Below the pieces are notes generated by a model. It had not been told where the DNA came from and did not search any database. It saw nothing but the letters and a program-made list of their open reading frames with translations. A program made the position numbers and the translations under genes. A stretch of DNA of 23,284 nucleotides from Priapulus caudatus. Lineage: Eukaryota; Priapulida; Priapulimorpha; Priapulimorphida; Priapulidae. Within the stretch, counting starts at the first letter, position 1; every line of letters starts with the position of its first letter. The stretch covers positions 48,475-71,758 of the forward strand of contig NW_014578519.1 of assembly GCF_000485595.1 (NCBI RefSeq), written 5' to 3'. This document shows positions 1 through 10,573 of the stretch, in pieces.

Positions 1-133
1 CCAGTGTCAGAAGTGATGGACTACGTCGGGTGCCTGGCCGTTGTTCCCCCTCGCTTAACACGTGTACAGGTGATGCAACCCCCTTGGTTGAGTATACGCA
101 CGAGCGTCGTACCCCCTTGTCTGCCACGTGCTC

Positions 134-269
134 GCTGGCGCCACTCTCTCGCCCGGCGCGTGTACGTGATGGTGCACCTCCCTGACCTCCCACATCGGCT
201 GGCGCCACCCTCTCGCCCGGCGCGTGTACGTGAGGGTGCCATTCCCTGACCTCCCACATCGGCTGCTTA
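134..269. repeat. Two-copy tandem repeat, ~64-66 bp unit
   Basis: Two adjacent units start at about 134 and 198. Both begin GCTGGCGCCAC, contain CGCCCGGCGCGTGTACGTGA and end CCTGACCTCCCACATCGG. The units differ by a few substitutions and a small indel. The two short open frames covering this stretch on either strand have no recognisable protein features, and I treat them as chance products of GC-rich repeat sequence. Confidence 0.85.
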
Positions 270-330
270 TGGGAGCCCCTCTCCCTCAGAAAAACTCTCC
301 ATCTCTGTTGCGGTGGTTGGTCTGGTTGTA

Positions 331-338
331 TGACGTCA
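331..338. promoter_or_regulatory. Palindromic CRE-type site
   Basis: TGACGTCA is a perfect match to the cAMP response element bound by CREB/ATF bZIP factors in animals. No gene start is visible nearby, so functional relevance is unsupported. Confidence 0.25.
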
Positions 339-379
339 TCCCACCTGAACTCTCCACAACTCTTCACTCCCCCCCCCTG

Positions 380-672
380 AAATCTCCACACTAGCTGTTA
401 CTGTTAAATTGTTAAATTGTTACTATAGAGTTTCTGTTAAATTGTTAATTGTGTGTGTCGCAATTTAATCAACATCAAACTGAAATTTTCGAGATTTACT
501 ATTGATTTTCTAGACTATTTATGTAGACTGTTTATCTAGACTTACTGTTAAATTGTTATAGTGTGTGTGTAACAATTTAATCAACTGTAAATGTGTTTGT
601 TTTTGACTTTCTGGACTGGAATAATTAAATTTTCGAGATCTAGCCTTACTATATATTTTCTAGACGATCTGC
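380..672. repeat. Imperfect AT-rich direct duplication
   Basis: The string TGTTAAATTGTTA, followed by a GTGTGTGT run and CAATTTAATCAAC, occurs at about 435-470 and again at about 547-584. Each is followed by AAATTTTCGAGAT and TTTTCTAGAC. A related fragment, TTTCTAGACTGTTTAT, recurs at about 2692. This looks like a diverged tandem or dispersed repeat of unknown family. No gene is seen. Confidence 0.6.
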
Positions 673-3150
673 AGCCGGATATACGCGCGAAGCGCGAACA
701 GCGCCGCCTCGCGGCGCTTTTTGATCGAATTCGCTGCCCTCTATTTAGAAACATCTTCCCGAGGCCCTCTGGGTATAACAGAAAGCCGCATAATCGGTCA
801 ATTGAGGAGTTGTGGCGATTGCAGAAGCCTTTCGACTCTGCACGTAGGGCGAGAATAAATCCAAATGCTCGTTTTTGTTGGTTTGCGGCTCGGCGCGCGT
901 CCTTTTCGTGTAGAAAAATAATTTACCCTTTTCGCTGGTTCATGCCCTGACATTAATTAGGAAGTTATCGCGACCCATAGATGGCGCAACGAGTCCATCT
1001 ACGTACCATTTTCAAGTTAAAAAAAAAACGCTCGGCTCGATGACCTAGACTGCCGCGCGGTGCACAGTTCGACACGCTAGCGTAACTCACTTCAGTGTAG
1101 CCAACGATAGTTGGCTGAGTGAAGGTCGGTAGCCGTCTAGCCCTGCAATCGTCATTACCGCTCCGACTTCCCGTATCCATCTTAACGCACCAATGTGATG
1201 TTCTGATGTTTGCCATTATGATTATCACGATGTTATCTGGATTCTGGAAAAGCTCCGCCTTCGTGGCGTCAGCGCGTGGCGTGGCGTCGTGGCGAGAATT
1301 TCGTCAGTCTCTGTGTGATTTCGCGTGACACAGTTCTGTTACGAACAGAGACATTATGTTTTCATAAGAAGTCAAGTTAGTCAACACTGTTCTTCAAATA
1401 GAAACAAAGATCAAAGCTATTGGATGAGTATTTGGTTTGAAATCGTTTTGAGAGCGTACGTACAGCATTTTTGCATATATTACATCGTCCCAGCGTGCTG
1501 CTTATAGCAAAAACTTCGTCTACCCCTGCGGTCTACCCTAACCCTGATTGCTCTTGTGCAGAAAAACTTCGCAGAAAAGCTTGGAACTCGCCTGCTCGCA
1601 CTTACCTTGACGGTGGGCAACCCCTATTACAGCTGCCAGCATCCATCCATAGCTCCTACACCAACACAACGTCGAATACACTCCTAGTATTCTAACCCTA
1701 GCAATACTCGTTTGCTTGGGAGCTAGTCGAAATCTATGATGCTTGCAGTGCAGCCTTGATTCTTGGCAGTGGCAGACTTGCAGTCATTACCACTGATTAT
1801 GTACGTCTTGTCGGGTTAATTAGCAACATTACTATCAATATCATAGTGACGGGATAGTTGTACTTGCAAGTTAGTTTAGATGTAGCGGCACTGCTGTTTA
1901 TTACTGATCCATTTAGACTTGATATAGCTTAAGTGCTAGTAACTAGTAAGTGTACAGGGGGGGGGGACCGAAATTAACCCACTATTACAACTATATTCAT
2001 AAGGGCTCAATGTATATACAGAAATGATATAAACCGAGGCTTGATGTGTCTCAATTATATTTTATATACGTTCATTTTTTACTGCCACATAGCCTAGGGG
2101 AGTCCGTAAATCATAATTACGATGTATTGCGATGTATGTGTTTGTGCGCGTTTATGGCATGTATTGCTACGTGTTCTCCGGCTTTAGCTTAGTCACGTCG
2201 TATGGGTATTCGAGGTGGGAGCGCAGTCCCAGTCTTATAGCCTTTGTGTCCTTTGCCAGGCATTTCCATTACTGGGCATAAGGTTCGCGACGCTTGAGAA
2301 TTTCGTCAGTCTTTTCTGCTGATTTTTGCGCCCCTTCAGCACAGCCTCGGGCTCTGCGAAGTAGAGAAAATTATGGTTTTATAATCTAATGTCAACACTG
2401 TTCCACGTCCGCAAATGTCGTACCCTCTGTGTCCCCCACTAAAATTGCGGATCTTTTCGCTTGGCTAGCTATGGATTCGTGCGTCGGCCAATTCATTCGG
2501 CGCATACGGAATCCATAGCTTGCCAGCGCTGCTGCATTACTGTCGTAGGACGTTCCCGCGTCGTCGCGTGCGTGCGCCTTGCGCGGTAATTGCGCCGCAA
2601 GATCTGCGCTTAATAGCGCGTGTTGGCGATCAACCACCTTCCTTTTCTGGCAACGCTTCGTCTAGTATCCCGTACTCAGTGCTGGCACTATTTTCTAGAC
2701 TGTTTATTCTAGACATACTGTTATAATTGTTGTGTGAACCTTCGCGCGCGCGCGCGCATTTACACTTGATGCACGCCGGGCGTTGCGTTATCTGTATTAA
2801 ATATATAATGTCTATATTATATAGATTAGTGAACATGGCGTACTTACGCCCAAAATTAACGTTTTGTTGTTCTAATCTTTCCTGTGGTGTTGTGTGTGTG
2901 TAGTGTTTGCGTGTGCGGGCGTTGCGCGTGCCGCCGTGTTGCGTCGTGACATCCAATCCTGTACACTCTCCACCGTACATTATATATTGCTATAATAAAA
3001 AATAGCCGCCCTCAGGCACGCTATCAGCGGACAGCGCCAGATATCAACAGATTATATACACCGTCAGCAAGCGCCGATGTACACGTGCGTGCAGCGGGTG
3101 CCGTGCTGCGGCGGCATTTCCGTTTGCATGTACGTATGGTGGAGGGCTGG
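673..3150. other. Non-genic stretch with dispersed repeat fragments
   Basis: Several short open frames exist (the longest is 119 codons at 591-950 on the plus strand), but none shows a recognisable domain or convincing splice context. Two related segments, about 1294-1393 and 2296-2405, share GAGAATTTCGTCAGTCT at the left and TCAACACTGTTC at the right, with diverged sequence between. A perfect hairpin, AGCCAAC-GATA-GTTGGCT, lies near 1098-1115. I see no RNA gene. Confidence 0.5.
2743..2757. repeat. (CG)n microsatellite
   Basis: About seven consecutive CG dinucleotides lie next to a TG-rich stretch (about 2880-2915). This is simple sequence with alternating purine and pyrimidine. Confidence 0.9.
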
Positions 3151-3159
3151 GTGCGCTGT

Positions 3160-4440
3160 TCTCCTTCTCTCTTACTCCTTCTTCCAATCAGTCTTTCTCT
3201 CTTTCCCTCCTCCTTCTTCTGCACAGCTCTTCTCCCGTTCATCCTTCTCCACCAGCTTCTCCCCCTTCTCTCCAGCACCTTCTCTCTCTCCGCTTCCTCC
3301 TCACAGCTGTGCTCCCTTCTCCCAGCATTTTTTTTTTCTCCCCTTCCTCCTTCTCCACTCAGCTTCTCTCCTCCTTCTTCTCCACCACCTTTCTCCCTTT
3401 CTCCCTTTCCTCCTTCGTCCACCAGATTTTCTCCTTCTCCTCCTTCTCCACAGCTTCTTCCTTTTCCCTCTCCTCCTTCCACGCCGCTCCCTTCTCCCCT
3501 TTCTCCTTCCTCCACAGCTTCTCCCATCCTCCTTCTCCACCAGCTTCTCCCCCTCTTCACCACCTTCCCCCTTTTCTTCCCCCTCCTCCTCCAGCCAGTC
3601 TCATATTTCCCCCCTTCTCCTCCTTCTCTTCTTCTCCACCACCTTCTCCCCTCCTCCTTCTCCACAGCTTCCCCCTCTCTCCGACCACCTTCTTCCCTTC
3701 TTCCGCTTCCTCCCTCACCAGCTTGCTCCCTCACCAGCTATCTCCTTTACTCCCCTTCCTCCTTCTCCACCAGCTTCTCCCTTCCTTTGCTCTCCAGACA
3801 GCCTCCCTTTCTCCCCTCGCTACTTCTCCACCAGCTTCTCCCCTCTCTCCTTCTCTCACCAGCTTCTCCCTATCGTCCAACCACCTTCTCCTCCCTTCTC
3901 CCGTTCCTCCTCCTCACCAGCTTACTCCCTCTCCACCAGCTTCTCCCTTCTCCCACTTCCTCCTTCTCTCCCAGCTTCTCTTCCCTCCTCCTTCTCACCA
4001 GCTTCTCCCTTCTCCCACTTCCTCCATTCCACCATGCTCCCTCTCTTCCACTTCCTCCCCACCAGCTCTCCTTCTCCCCTTCTTTCCCCTTCCTCCTTCT
4101 GGCTACCAGCTTTCTCCCCCTCCTCATTCTCACCACCTTCTCCCTCTCCTCCTCCACAATTCTCCACCAGCTTCTCCCCCTCCTCCTTCTCCACCAGCTT
4201 CTCCCTTCTCCTCCTTCTCCACCAGCTTCTCCCTTCTCCCCTCCTTCTCCCCTTCCTCCTTCTCTACCAGCTTCTCCCCCTCCTCCTTCTCCACCAGCTT
4301 CTCCCCTCCTCCTTCTCCACCACCTTCTCTTTTCTCCCCTTTCCCCTTCTCCCCTCCTCCTTCTCCACCAGCGTCTCCCTTCTCCCCTTTCTCATTCTTC
4401 ACTAGCTTCTCCTTACTTCACCTATTACTACTAGTACTAC
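3160..4440. repeat. Polypyrimidine (CTTCTCC-rich) minisatellite, ~1.28 kb
   Basis: The plus strand is almost wholly C and T for about 1.28 kb. It is built from irregular iterations of CCACCAGCTTCTCCC and CTCCTCCTTCTCC modules, most regular at about 4150-4380. All three plus frames stay open for 380-450 codons because C/T-only codons cannot form a stop, giving Ser/Pro/Leu/Phe-rich translations. The minus frames give Glu/Gly/Lys/Arg-rich ones. These are low-complexity artefacts and are not annotated as genes. Confidence 0.95.
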
Positions 4441-4638
4441 TCTAAACTTCCTCCTTACTCTCCCTCGCTTTCCCCTCCCCCTCCCTACACTACTCTTTCG
4501 CTACTCTGTACCAGAACTACGAGAGTGCTGACGATGTTCCACTGATACGCCCGAAACGCTGATAGACCACGTAGCGCCATCTGGCGGTGGCGTTTGCAAG
4601 TTAATTTACGACGCTAAACCTAATGTTTACTGCTAAAA
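4441..4638. other. Spacer between minisatellite and truncated LTR
   Basis: No gene is seen. The pyrimidine bias fades by about 4500. The segment ends abruptly where similarity to the BEL LTR begins at 4639, so it contains the breakpoint that removed the rest of the 3' LTR. Confidence 0.5.
4574..4587 (-). promoter_or_regulatory. CTCF-core-like motif
   Basis: Read on the minus strand, CCGCCAGATGGCGC matches the bilaterian CTCF core consensus (CCASYAGRKGGCRS) at 13 of 14 positions. A weaker match, 12 of 14, is at 974-987 on the plus strand. This is motif matching only, and it applies only if the host has CTCF (bilaterians). Confidence 0.25.
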
Positions 4639-4864
4639 CTTGTATTAGTAATTACCGTATCGTTGACTCTGGTATTCTTCCGTTACACACTGAACCGTAT
4701 ACACACTACACGACCGTCGTAACTCACAAAGCCTACTGCCTGCGTTCACTGCTTTGCACCCGAACCCACCCAAAACCAAAACCAAAACCAAAACCGTCCG
4801 GACTATCATACGCGAGCCATACGCTAAAAGACCTCATACGGAAAGTAATTGTTGGTTGGCCGCT
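4639..4864 (-). repeat. Truncated 3' LTR of the BEL element
   Basis: About 226 bp match the U3-side end of the 5' LTR copy at 10931-11158 with scattered differences. Shared landmarks are TTGTATTAGTAATTACCG, the (CCAAAA)n run and GTTGGTTGGCCGCT. The remaining ~360 bp of the LTR, including its poly(A) region, are missing beyond 4639, where unrelated sequence begins. The inner edge reads AGCGGCC on the element strand, where the intact LTRs read TGTAGCGGCC, so the terminal bases are also altered. Confidence 0.9.
4769..4795. repeat. (CCAAAA)n run inside the LTR
   Basis: Four consecutive CCAAAA-type hexamers occur within U3. The same run occurs at about 11061-11088, with one unit mutated to TCAAAA, and in inverse orientation as GGTTTT repeats at about 18033-18060 in the solo LTR. 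Confidence 0.9.
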
Positions 4865-5052
4865 TAATACCGGCCCCTTAATTGTGGCCTTATACACAAT
4901 TATCTTGATACAAAAACGGCCAACATAAACTAAATCGTTCTAACAAAACCAACCGCAATTTCCAACTCTTTGCAACACTCTAAGTGTTCCTCACGACAGA
5001 CGAAATATTCGCTACGACAATTAAAACATTCCATTTCTACACAGTTCGCGCA
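4865..5052 (-). other. BEL 3' untranslated internal region
   Basis: This lies between the end of the integrase region and the LTR remnant. It has no coding potential. The element strand contains AATTAAGGGG close to the LTR, a weak polypurine-tract candidate for plus-strand priming. Confidence 0.5.
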
Positions 5053-6586
5053 CTAATCATTAAAGTCTAATTTCAGAATGAGATAAAGTTTTGCCACAGG
5101 ACTCGTTAATAGTGTCGAGGCGGTCTTGACCTTTACCACCATCACAATGCCGTTCTTGTCTTTCATGACATCCTGGATTCTTCCGATGTTCCAAGCTTTC
5201 CTTGGAGAGTTATCCGCAATCATCGCAAGGTCACCAACCCGCATATTTCTTCTCTCCATTGCCCACTTCTGTCTACTTTGGAGAAGAGGTAGATACTCCT
5301 TCCTCCATCTTTCCCAGAACAGATCCGCCAAGTATTGGATTTGTCTCCACCTTCTCCTGGAGTAGTTGTCTGTATTGAGAAAGGTTCCTGGAGGGAACCA
5401 CTCTCCCGGACGTAGGAGTAACAGATGATTTAGAGTGAGCACGACGCACGTTAAGGTCGTTGACACTGTCTGATGCTGCTGTCAGCGGCCGTCCATTCAA
5501 GATGGCCTCTACCTCGCAAAAAAGCGTCTGCAACCCTTCGTCGTCCATTCTTACAGTCTGCTCATGCATAACGGAATACAACACCTTCGGTACAAATCTG
5601 ATGAGCCTCTCCCACACACCGCCGAAATGTGAAGCCGATGGTGGGTTAAACTCGCACTGAACTCCAATCAGGAGCATGTTCCCGTGCATCCTATCTAAGT
5701 ACCACCTCTGGATCTCTTCTCTAATCTCTATCTCTGCGCCTACGAGGTTAGTCTCGTTATCCGATCTCATAAAAACAGGTTTACCTCGGCGAGCTCTGAA
5801 TCGGCGGATGGCATTAACGCACGAATCCGTATCGAGAGAGAACGCTACCTCCAGGTGAATTGCACGCGTGACCAGGCACGTGAAGATTACTCTGTACCGC
5901 TTGACCATACTCCTTCCGCGCTTCAGTTTAAATGGCCCGAAGAAATCCAGTCCGACTCTGCTAAGCGGTGGCTCGTCAGGGATCAATCTCTTACTGGGCA
6001 AGTCAGCCATCTTCTGTGTACCACGGGGAGCCCTATATTTCCTGCATGTCACGCACTTAGTGACTAGAGCTTTCAGAGCAGTGTGAGCACCTAGAATCCA
6101 GTACTTCTGTCGAATAACATACAAGATTGCGTTCTTCCCTAAGTGACCACAAGACCTGTGTGCCTCTTCCATGAGTAGTGTAGAGATTTTAGATTCATTC
6201 GGTAACACCACGGGATGTTTCGCTTCATATGGCAAGTCTGCCCTTTCTAGCCTACCTCCTACTCGCAGCAATCCATCAAACACAAAGAGATCCAGTCTGT
6301 AGAGCTTCGACGACTTATTGAGCCTTCCAGGGTCTCTTAAATGGATGCTCCGAAGCGTTTCCAACTCTTTTCCGGAAACGCGAGTGTTGCACGTATCGTA
6401 TAAGCGCGTACTCTGACCTCTTCAACACTTGTAGGGTCAGTCGAGCAACTTTGATCCGTTTGGTGGCCTTCTGTGGTCTGCCATTTCTTTCCTTCGCGAC
6501 AGCATCTTCCACCGCCCTTTGACATTTTAATGGGTCGGTTTCATAAGACTCGATATCTATCCTGATCTGCCGTGTTCGCTGGTCTG
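5053..6586 (-). pseudogene. BEL/Pao integrase region (zinc finger, DDE core, DUF5641)
   Basis: This segment encoded the element's integrase, which joins retrotransposon cDNA to host DNA. A zinc-binding HHCC-type motif is seen as HRSCGH followed about 30 residues later by CVTC. The catalytic core follows: the first Asp in VGLDFFGPF, the second in RSDNETNLVGA, and the Glu in HFGGVWERLIR. These match the spacing of the BEL integrase family. After the core comes AILNGRPLT, then a DUF5641-like C-terminal domain (WRQIQYLADLFWERW, RVGDLAMIADN) in a different frame. A frameshift near 5460 separates the core from this domain, and a second frame split lies near 6360 upstream of the zinc finger. The family normally has SDNGTN at the second Asp; here the Gly is Glu, which fits decay. 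It is the 3' end of the pol reading frame and ends at 5053. Confidence 0.92.
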
Positions 6587-6698
6587 GGGGCCCTCCCCCC
6601 GAAATTTTTTAAAATTAGACCCCCTCAGATGCGTTTTCTGCGTGAGCAGGGGGGGGGGGTCCGGACCCCCAGGACCCCACCCTCTGTACACGCCCCTG
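6587..6698 (-). mobile_element. ~110-bp nested insertion with hAT-like terminus
   Basis: The RNase H reading frame stops making sense after VDQ (about 6703). There the minus strand reads CAGGGGCGTGTACAG, followed by G-rich sequence with GGGGGTCCGGACCCCC. CAGGGGCG-type termini are familiar from hAT-like non-autonomous elements in many marine animals. The opposite end (near 6587) is C/G-rich without a matching terminus. Flanks CTGGTCTG (6579-6586) and CTGATCCA (6699-6706) agree at 5 of 8 bases, a weak target-duplication candidate. BEL coding resumes beyond it, but the part of the RNase H domain usually found here is missing, so the insertion may be joined to a deletion. Confidence 0.6.
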
Positions 6699-7460
6699 CT
6701 GATCCACCTGAGTTGCCTCATGAATAACAGCTAGCCGATTTGCGTCAAACGTATGGAAGCACAAGTTTCTGTTGGCTATGTACCGCAGTACCGATTTACT
6801 GTCTGTCCAATAGAAGGTCTGGTCAATGGAATAACCTAGCTGTTCCGAAATCATCTTGCAGAGTCTCACGGCAGCCGCTGCTGCGGTGAGCTCTATCCTC
6901 GGCACTGTTACAGCCTTCACGGGGGCGACTCTGGCCTTTCCCAGGAGAATGAAACATTGAACCTGTCCGCTATCATCAACGAGGCGCAGATAGAATACCA
7001 TTCCAAGACCCATGTTACTGGCATCTGAGAAACTATGCAGTTGACAAGACACAACATTGCCAAAGTTCTGTGGTTTATAGCACCGTTCGATCGTTACATC
7101 TTCCAGGCGTGGAAGTTCACCCAGCCATTCGTTCCAATGTCTCAGATCGGCACCTGTGATCTCCTCATCCCATCCAATTTGACGTTTACACAATCCCTGA
7201 AGTATGGACTTGGCGATCAGCACAAAGGGAGATGCCGCTCCAAGGAGATCGTACACTGAACTCACTATCGACAAGATACATCGTCTTGTGGCTGGTCTAT
7301 CTCGCACCTGAATCTGAAATCCAAGCAAGTCATTCTCAATGGACCAGTAGACACCCATGGCTCGTTCACATGACAATTCTGTACCCGGACTCTACAGCTT
7401 TACTTCTTTACCTCGACCATTCTGTGGCACAGATTCAATTACTGCCTGACTGTTACTAAT
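6699..7460 (-). pseudogene. BEL/Pao RNase H region
   Basis: This is the region after the reverse transcriptase, which degrades the RNA strand during cDNA synthesis. It continues in the same frame as the RT segment after two TAG stops (7461-7463 and 7392-7394). Recognisable family features are VYDLLGAASPFVLIAK, the RNase H Asp in HSFSDASNMGLG, RIELTAAAAAVRLC with the conserved Glu, and TDSKSVLRYI with a further conserved Asp. The frame is cut at about 6703 by the nested insertion, which removes the C-terminal end of the domain. Flanking decay shows this copy cannot make a functional polyprotein. Confidence 0.92.
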
Positions 7461-8544
7461 CTATTTCATTAAACGAAACCCTCCTTTCTTGCACATCATA
7501 GTCATATCTCGAATGAGCGAAACCGCCTCCTGATCTGAGGGAACCAAGGTTAGGCAATCGTCCACATACATGTTCTCCATCACTGTATCTGCGACCAGTT
7601 GGTCAAACTCTTCTCCATTCTCTTTTGCCGTACGCTGAAGGGCTTAGTTGCACACACTAGGAGATGACGTCGCCCCAAAGAGGTGAACTGTCATTCTGTA
7701 TGCGACTGGTTCCTTTTCCATGTCGCCCGTCCCCCACCAGTAAAATCGTAGATAGTCTCTATCGCTCTGTGCTACCTTCTCCTGATGAAACATGGCCTCC
7801 ACGTCTCCAATTGCTACATTCTCTCCGCGGAACATCAGAAGAACACCGAGAAGATTATTGGTGAGGTCGGGTCCCTGTAGGAGATCACTATTCAGTGATA
7901 CACCCTGGTACTTAGCTGAACAGTCAAACACTACACGTATCTTCTGCTTTTTCTTGTGGTAGACCCCGTGGTGTGGTATATACCAGACTTTCCCGTTGTC
8001 CGATTCCTTGGGCGCAAGCTCTGCATAGCCCTTGCTTATTAACTCTTCCATAAACCTCACGTAATCATCCTTAAATTTAGGATCTCTGTTCAGTCTGTTC
8101 TGTATGTTTCGGAATTGCCGTAACATATATGTAGAGTTATCTGGCAATGTGACGTTGCGGTCCCGAAAGGGAAGAGTAATGCAGTAATGTGCTCCCTCCC
8201 GATGGATTGACTCACTGACCTGTCGCAAGAAACTTTCGTCCTCCATAGAGTTCTCTCTCTTGCCATCTATCAGGCGTTCCGGGAAGTCAAAGTCCATAGA
8301 TTTTCTCACCATTTCCTCTAACTGCCTATCATCCCGGATAATATTTTCGATGTGTACCCTGTTTACTTCAGGGGTTGGGTTGTCTCTAATTACGTTTCAG
8401 ACAATCCGTCCGACTCTGGTCCTTGTTGCATGCGGTGATCCAGTGGCACCCGTGAGAACCTCAAATGGAATATAGGCATCAGGTACGTTACTTCCAATCG
8501 TAAGTCCAACTTCCGCTTTTATCTCTGGTATGCGTACTTCAGAC
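7461..8544 (-). pseudogene. BEL/Pao reverse transcriptase region
   Basis: This encoded the RNA-dependent DNA polymerase of the element. Read on the minus strand, one frame runs from about 8544 to 7461. It opens with the segment linking protease to RT (GLTIGSNVPDAYIPFEV, HATRTRVGRIV). Next come the fingers and palm: KIRVVFDCSAKYQGVSLNS, LLQGPDLTNNLLGVLL, and the first catalytic Asp in VAIGDVEAMFHQ. The YVDD catalytic box is at 7557-7568 (MYVDDCLTLV), then KKGGFRLMK. In-frame stops are TGA 8397-8399, TAA 7644-7646 (where the family has Tyr, NYAL) and TAG 7461-7463 (where the family has Trp). Each is one base from the expected sense codon, typical of neutral decay. Confidence 0.94.
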
Positions 8545-10530
8545 AAGTGCGACCATCTGGATATTTATTCCTGTGTAGGTATATGGTCCCTTGTGCAGGC
8601 ATACATTTTTTCGTGTAGACTTTTGGTAAGTCGATGACATTCTCCATGACGAGGTCACTAACCTGAAGTCCATTCAGCGCATATGTGTTCATTTTGAAGG
8701 GTTCACCCATGGGGCTCAATGTAAGCTGAATCTTCTTACCACTGCCTCCCGACTGCCTCATCACGCTTTCCGTGCAAAATGATACACTACTACCCGAGTC
8801 GAAGAAAGTGTATGTCTCTATGCTGTGAGATCTGGTCTTCAGCTTTACTATTACTGGGATTATAGCCATAGCACATGAAACATCACCGGCCTCTGCTTGA
8901 CCATTAGTATCAAGAGGATAGCTCATACAAACGCTGGGGATTTCTTCTTTCTTTCCAGTTTTCTCGGTCCCCCGGCGTCTAGCCGTCTCAGTTGATGGCC
9001 TCCTGGATTCGTCGTGAAGAATAGTGGGATGATGCCTTCTACAGACATCACATGCTCGTCTGAGTCTACACATCATTGCCATATGACCCTTATTCGGACA
9101 CCCAAAGCAAAGTCCTTTGCTTCCCAAGTGATAATATCTCTCCTGTAGGCTCACAGTCACTATGCCCTTGCAGTTTTCCAGTGAATGAGATCTAGATTCA
9201 CAGTATGAACATTTCGATTCAGTGACTGTCTTTGGCTTTGACACTTCACAAACAGCATTGAGAACAGAGTTATTCTTCCTAAATGCTGTGTCACCCTTTA
9301 ACGACTGATCCTTACTCCTGTGCATCCCTACTGCAGTATTGCCATATGTGGGGTCGTTGGCTTTCTTCGCTTCTGCTTTCACAAGACGAACGAAGTCAGC
9401 AAATTTCACAGTTCTATGAGCTCCCTTTGTTCTCAGAACTATGCTCCTCCATCTGTCGTGTAAGTGAAATGGAAGCTTTCCCTTCAGTCTCTTGACATTC
9501 TCTGAGTACTCCAGGACACTTCCTTCACCAATACTCTCCACAGCATTCTCGCATTCTACCAGGAACAAGGAGAATTTGTCGAGCGCCTGCGCATCTCCAG
9601 CTCGTACCATGGGCCAATCGAGTGCCTTCTTGATAAAGGCTGTAGCGATAACTTCGTTATCACTAGCGCTCCTCTAGCTGCTCCATTGCTGCCTTGTATG
9701 CCTTTTCCCAGTCAGCTAGGTGACTAAATCCTGAAACCACCTTATGAGCCTCACCGTATGTCAACTGATCTAAATAGTTTATCTTCTCGTCATCGTCATC
9801 CGTATTGGCTACCACCTTTGCCTGAAATTGCCGAAGAAACCATCTAAACTCTAGTGCATTGCCTCCAAACTTTTTTATTTCTGGCACCGGCTTCCTGAGG
9901 TGCTGTACGACATAATGTAAGGCATCTTTGGTCAGGTCGACAAGGTCCATGCTCTTACGAATGTCGGCACTAGGTAAATTAGGCCTCTTGCCTCCCATTG
10001 CAGGAACATACATGCCTTCAGGCTTGATCGATCCCGCACTAGAATCCAGTAGAACAGGTAAACAATCGCTCCTGACTCCTAGCTCATTCTTGTCTTTGGG
10101 CAAATAATCTTCCTACCACCGGATGTGCTCTGCCTGCTCGAACCTGTTCAACACCTTGGCCTTAGCATCGGATACAGCGATGTCCATATCGAGTTGAAGT
10201 TTCTCTTCATCTAGTTCTATCTCTTCTCTGTGCTTCCTTCAAGTGCTTGGATGATATGTCGCTGTACGCTGCAATACTTGCAGACGAAGCGCCTCCCACC
10301 AACTCACTGGCCTTGTCCATCTGATCCTTTGATCCACGTGCGCTGTGTCTGTGGGCCTCACTCTGTTGCGTTGGGTCGCCCTCTCGCCTCTATCAGAAAG
10401 ATTACTTTCCACTCATCTCCCTGTGAGCTGTCTTCGGCGGTATCCTCTAGGTCCCTGGATTGACTGTCCGTCATGATCAGCTCCACTGGCCTCAGGGTCA
10501 TCCTGTACACCTTCCTTGTCGGTCAACATG
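8545..10530 (-). pseudogene. BEL/Pao gag and aspartic protease region
   Basis: This encoded the structural gag protein and the retropepsin-like protease. From the 5' end on the minus strand there is an acidic start (candidate ATGs at 10530 and 10474), then a charged helical stretch rich in Glu and Lys. Next is a DUF1759-like gag core in 9663-10103 (KKFGGNALEFRWFLRQF, INYLDQLTYGEAHKVVSGF). After a frameshift near 9665 the core continues (RLKGKLPFHLHDRW). Cys/His clusters follow (CSYCESRSHSLENC, CFGCPNKGHMAMMC, CDVCRRHH), resembling zinc knuckles. A DUF1758-type protease has its catalytic Asp in FFDSGSSVSF (about 8800). Further frameshifts occur around 10250-10400, a stop lies near 10109, and a frameshift near 8550 precedes the RT segment. 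In this family gag and pol are often one polyprotein. Confidence 0.9.
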
Positions 10531-10573
10531 GCGTATATCCCCACTGCTCGTCACTACGTCGATACGTCAATAA

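Noticed and set aside
591-950. 119-codon plus-strand open frame
   Set aside because: Its start lies in an AT-rich duplicated repeat. No recognisable motif, splice context or neighbouring coding exon supports it.
3024-4445. Long open frames of 236-449 codons on both strands (Ser/Pro/Leu-rich or Glu/Gly/Arg-rich)
   Set aside because: All arise from the polypyrimidine minisatellite, where stop codons are rare by composition. Several frames are open at once and none has a domain.
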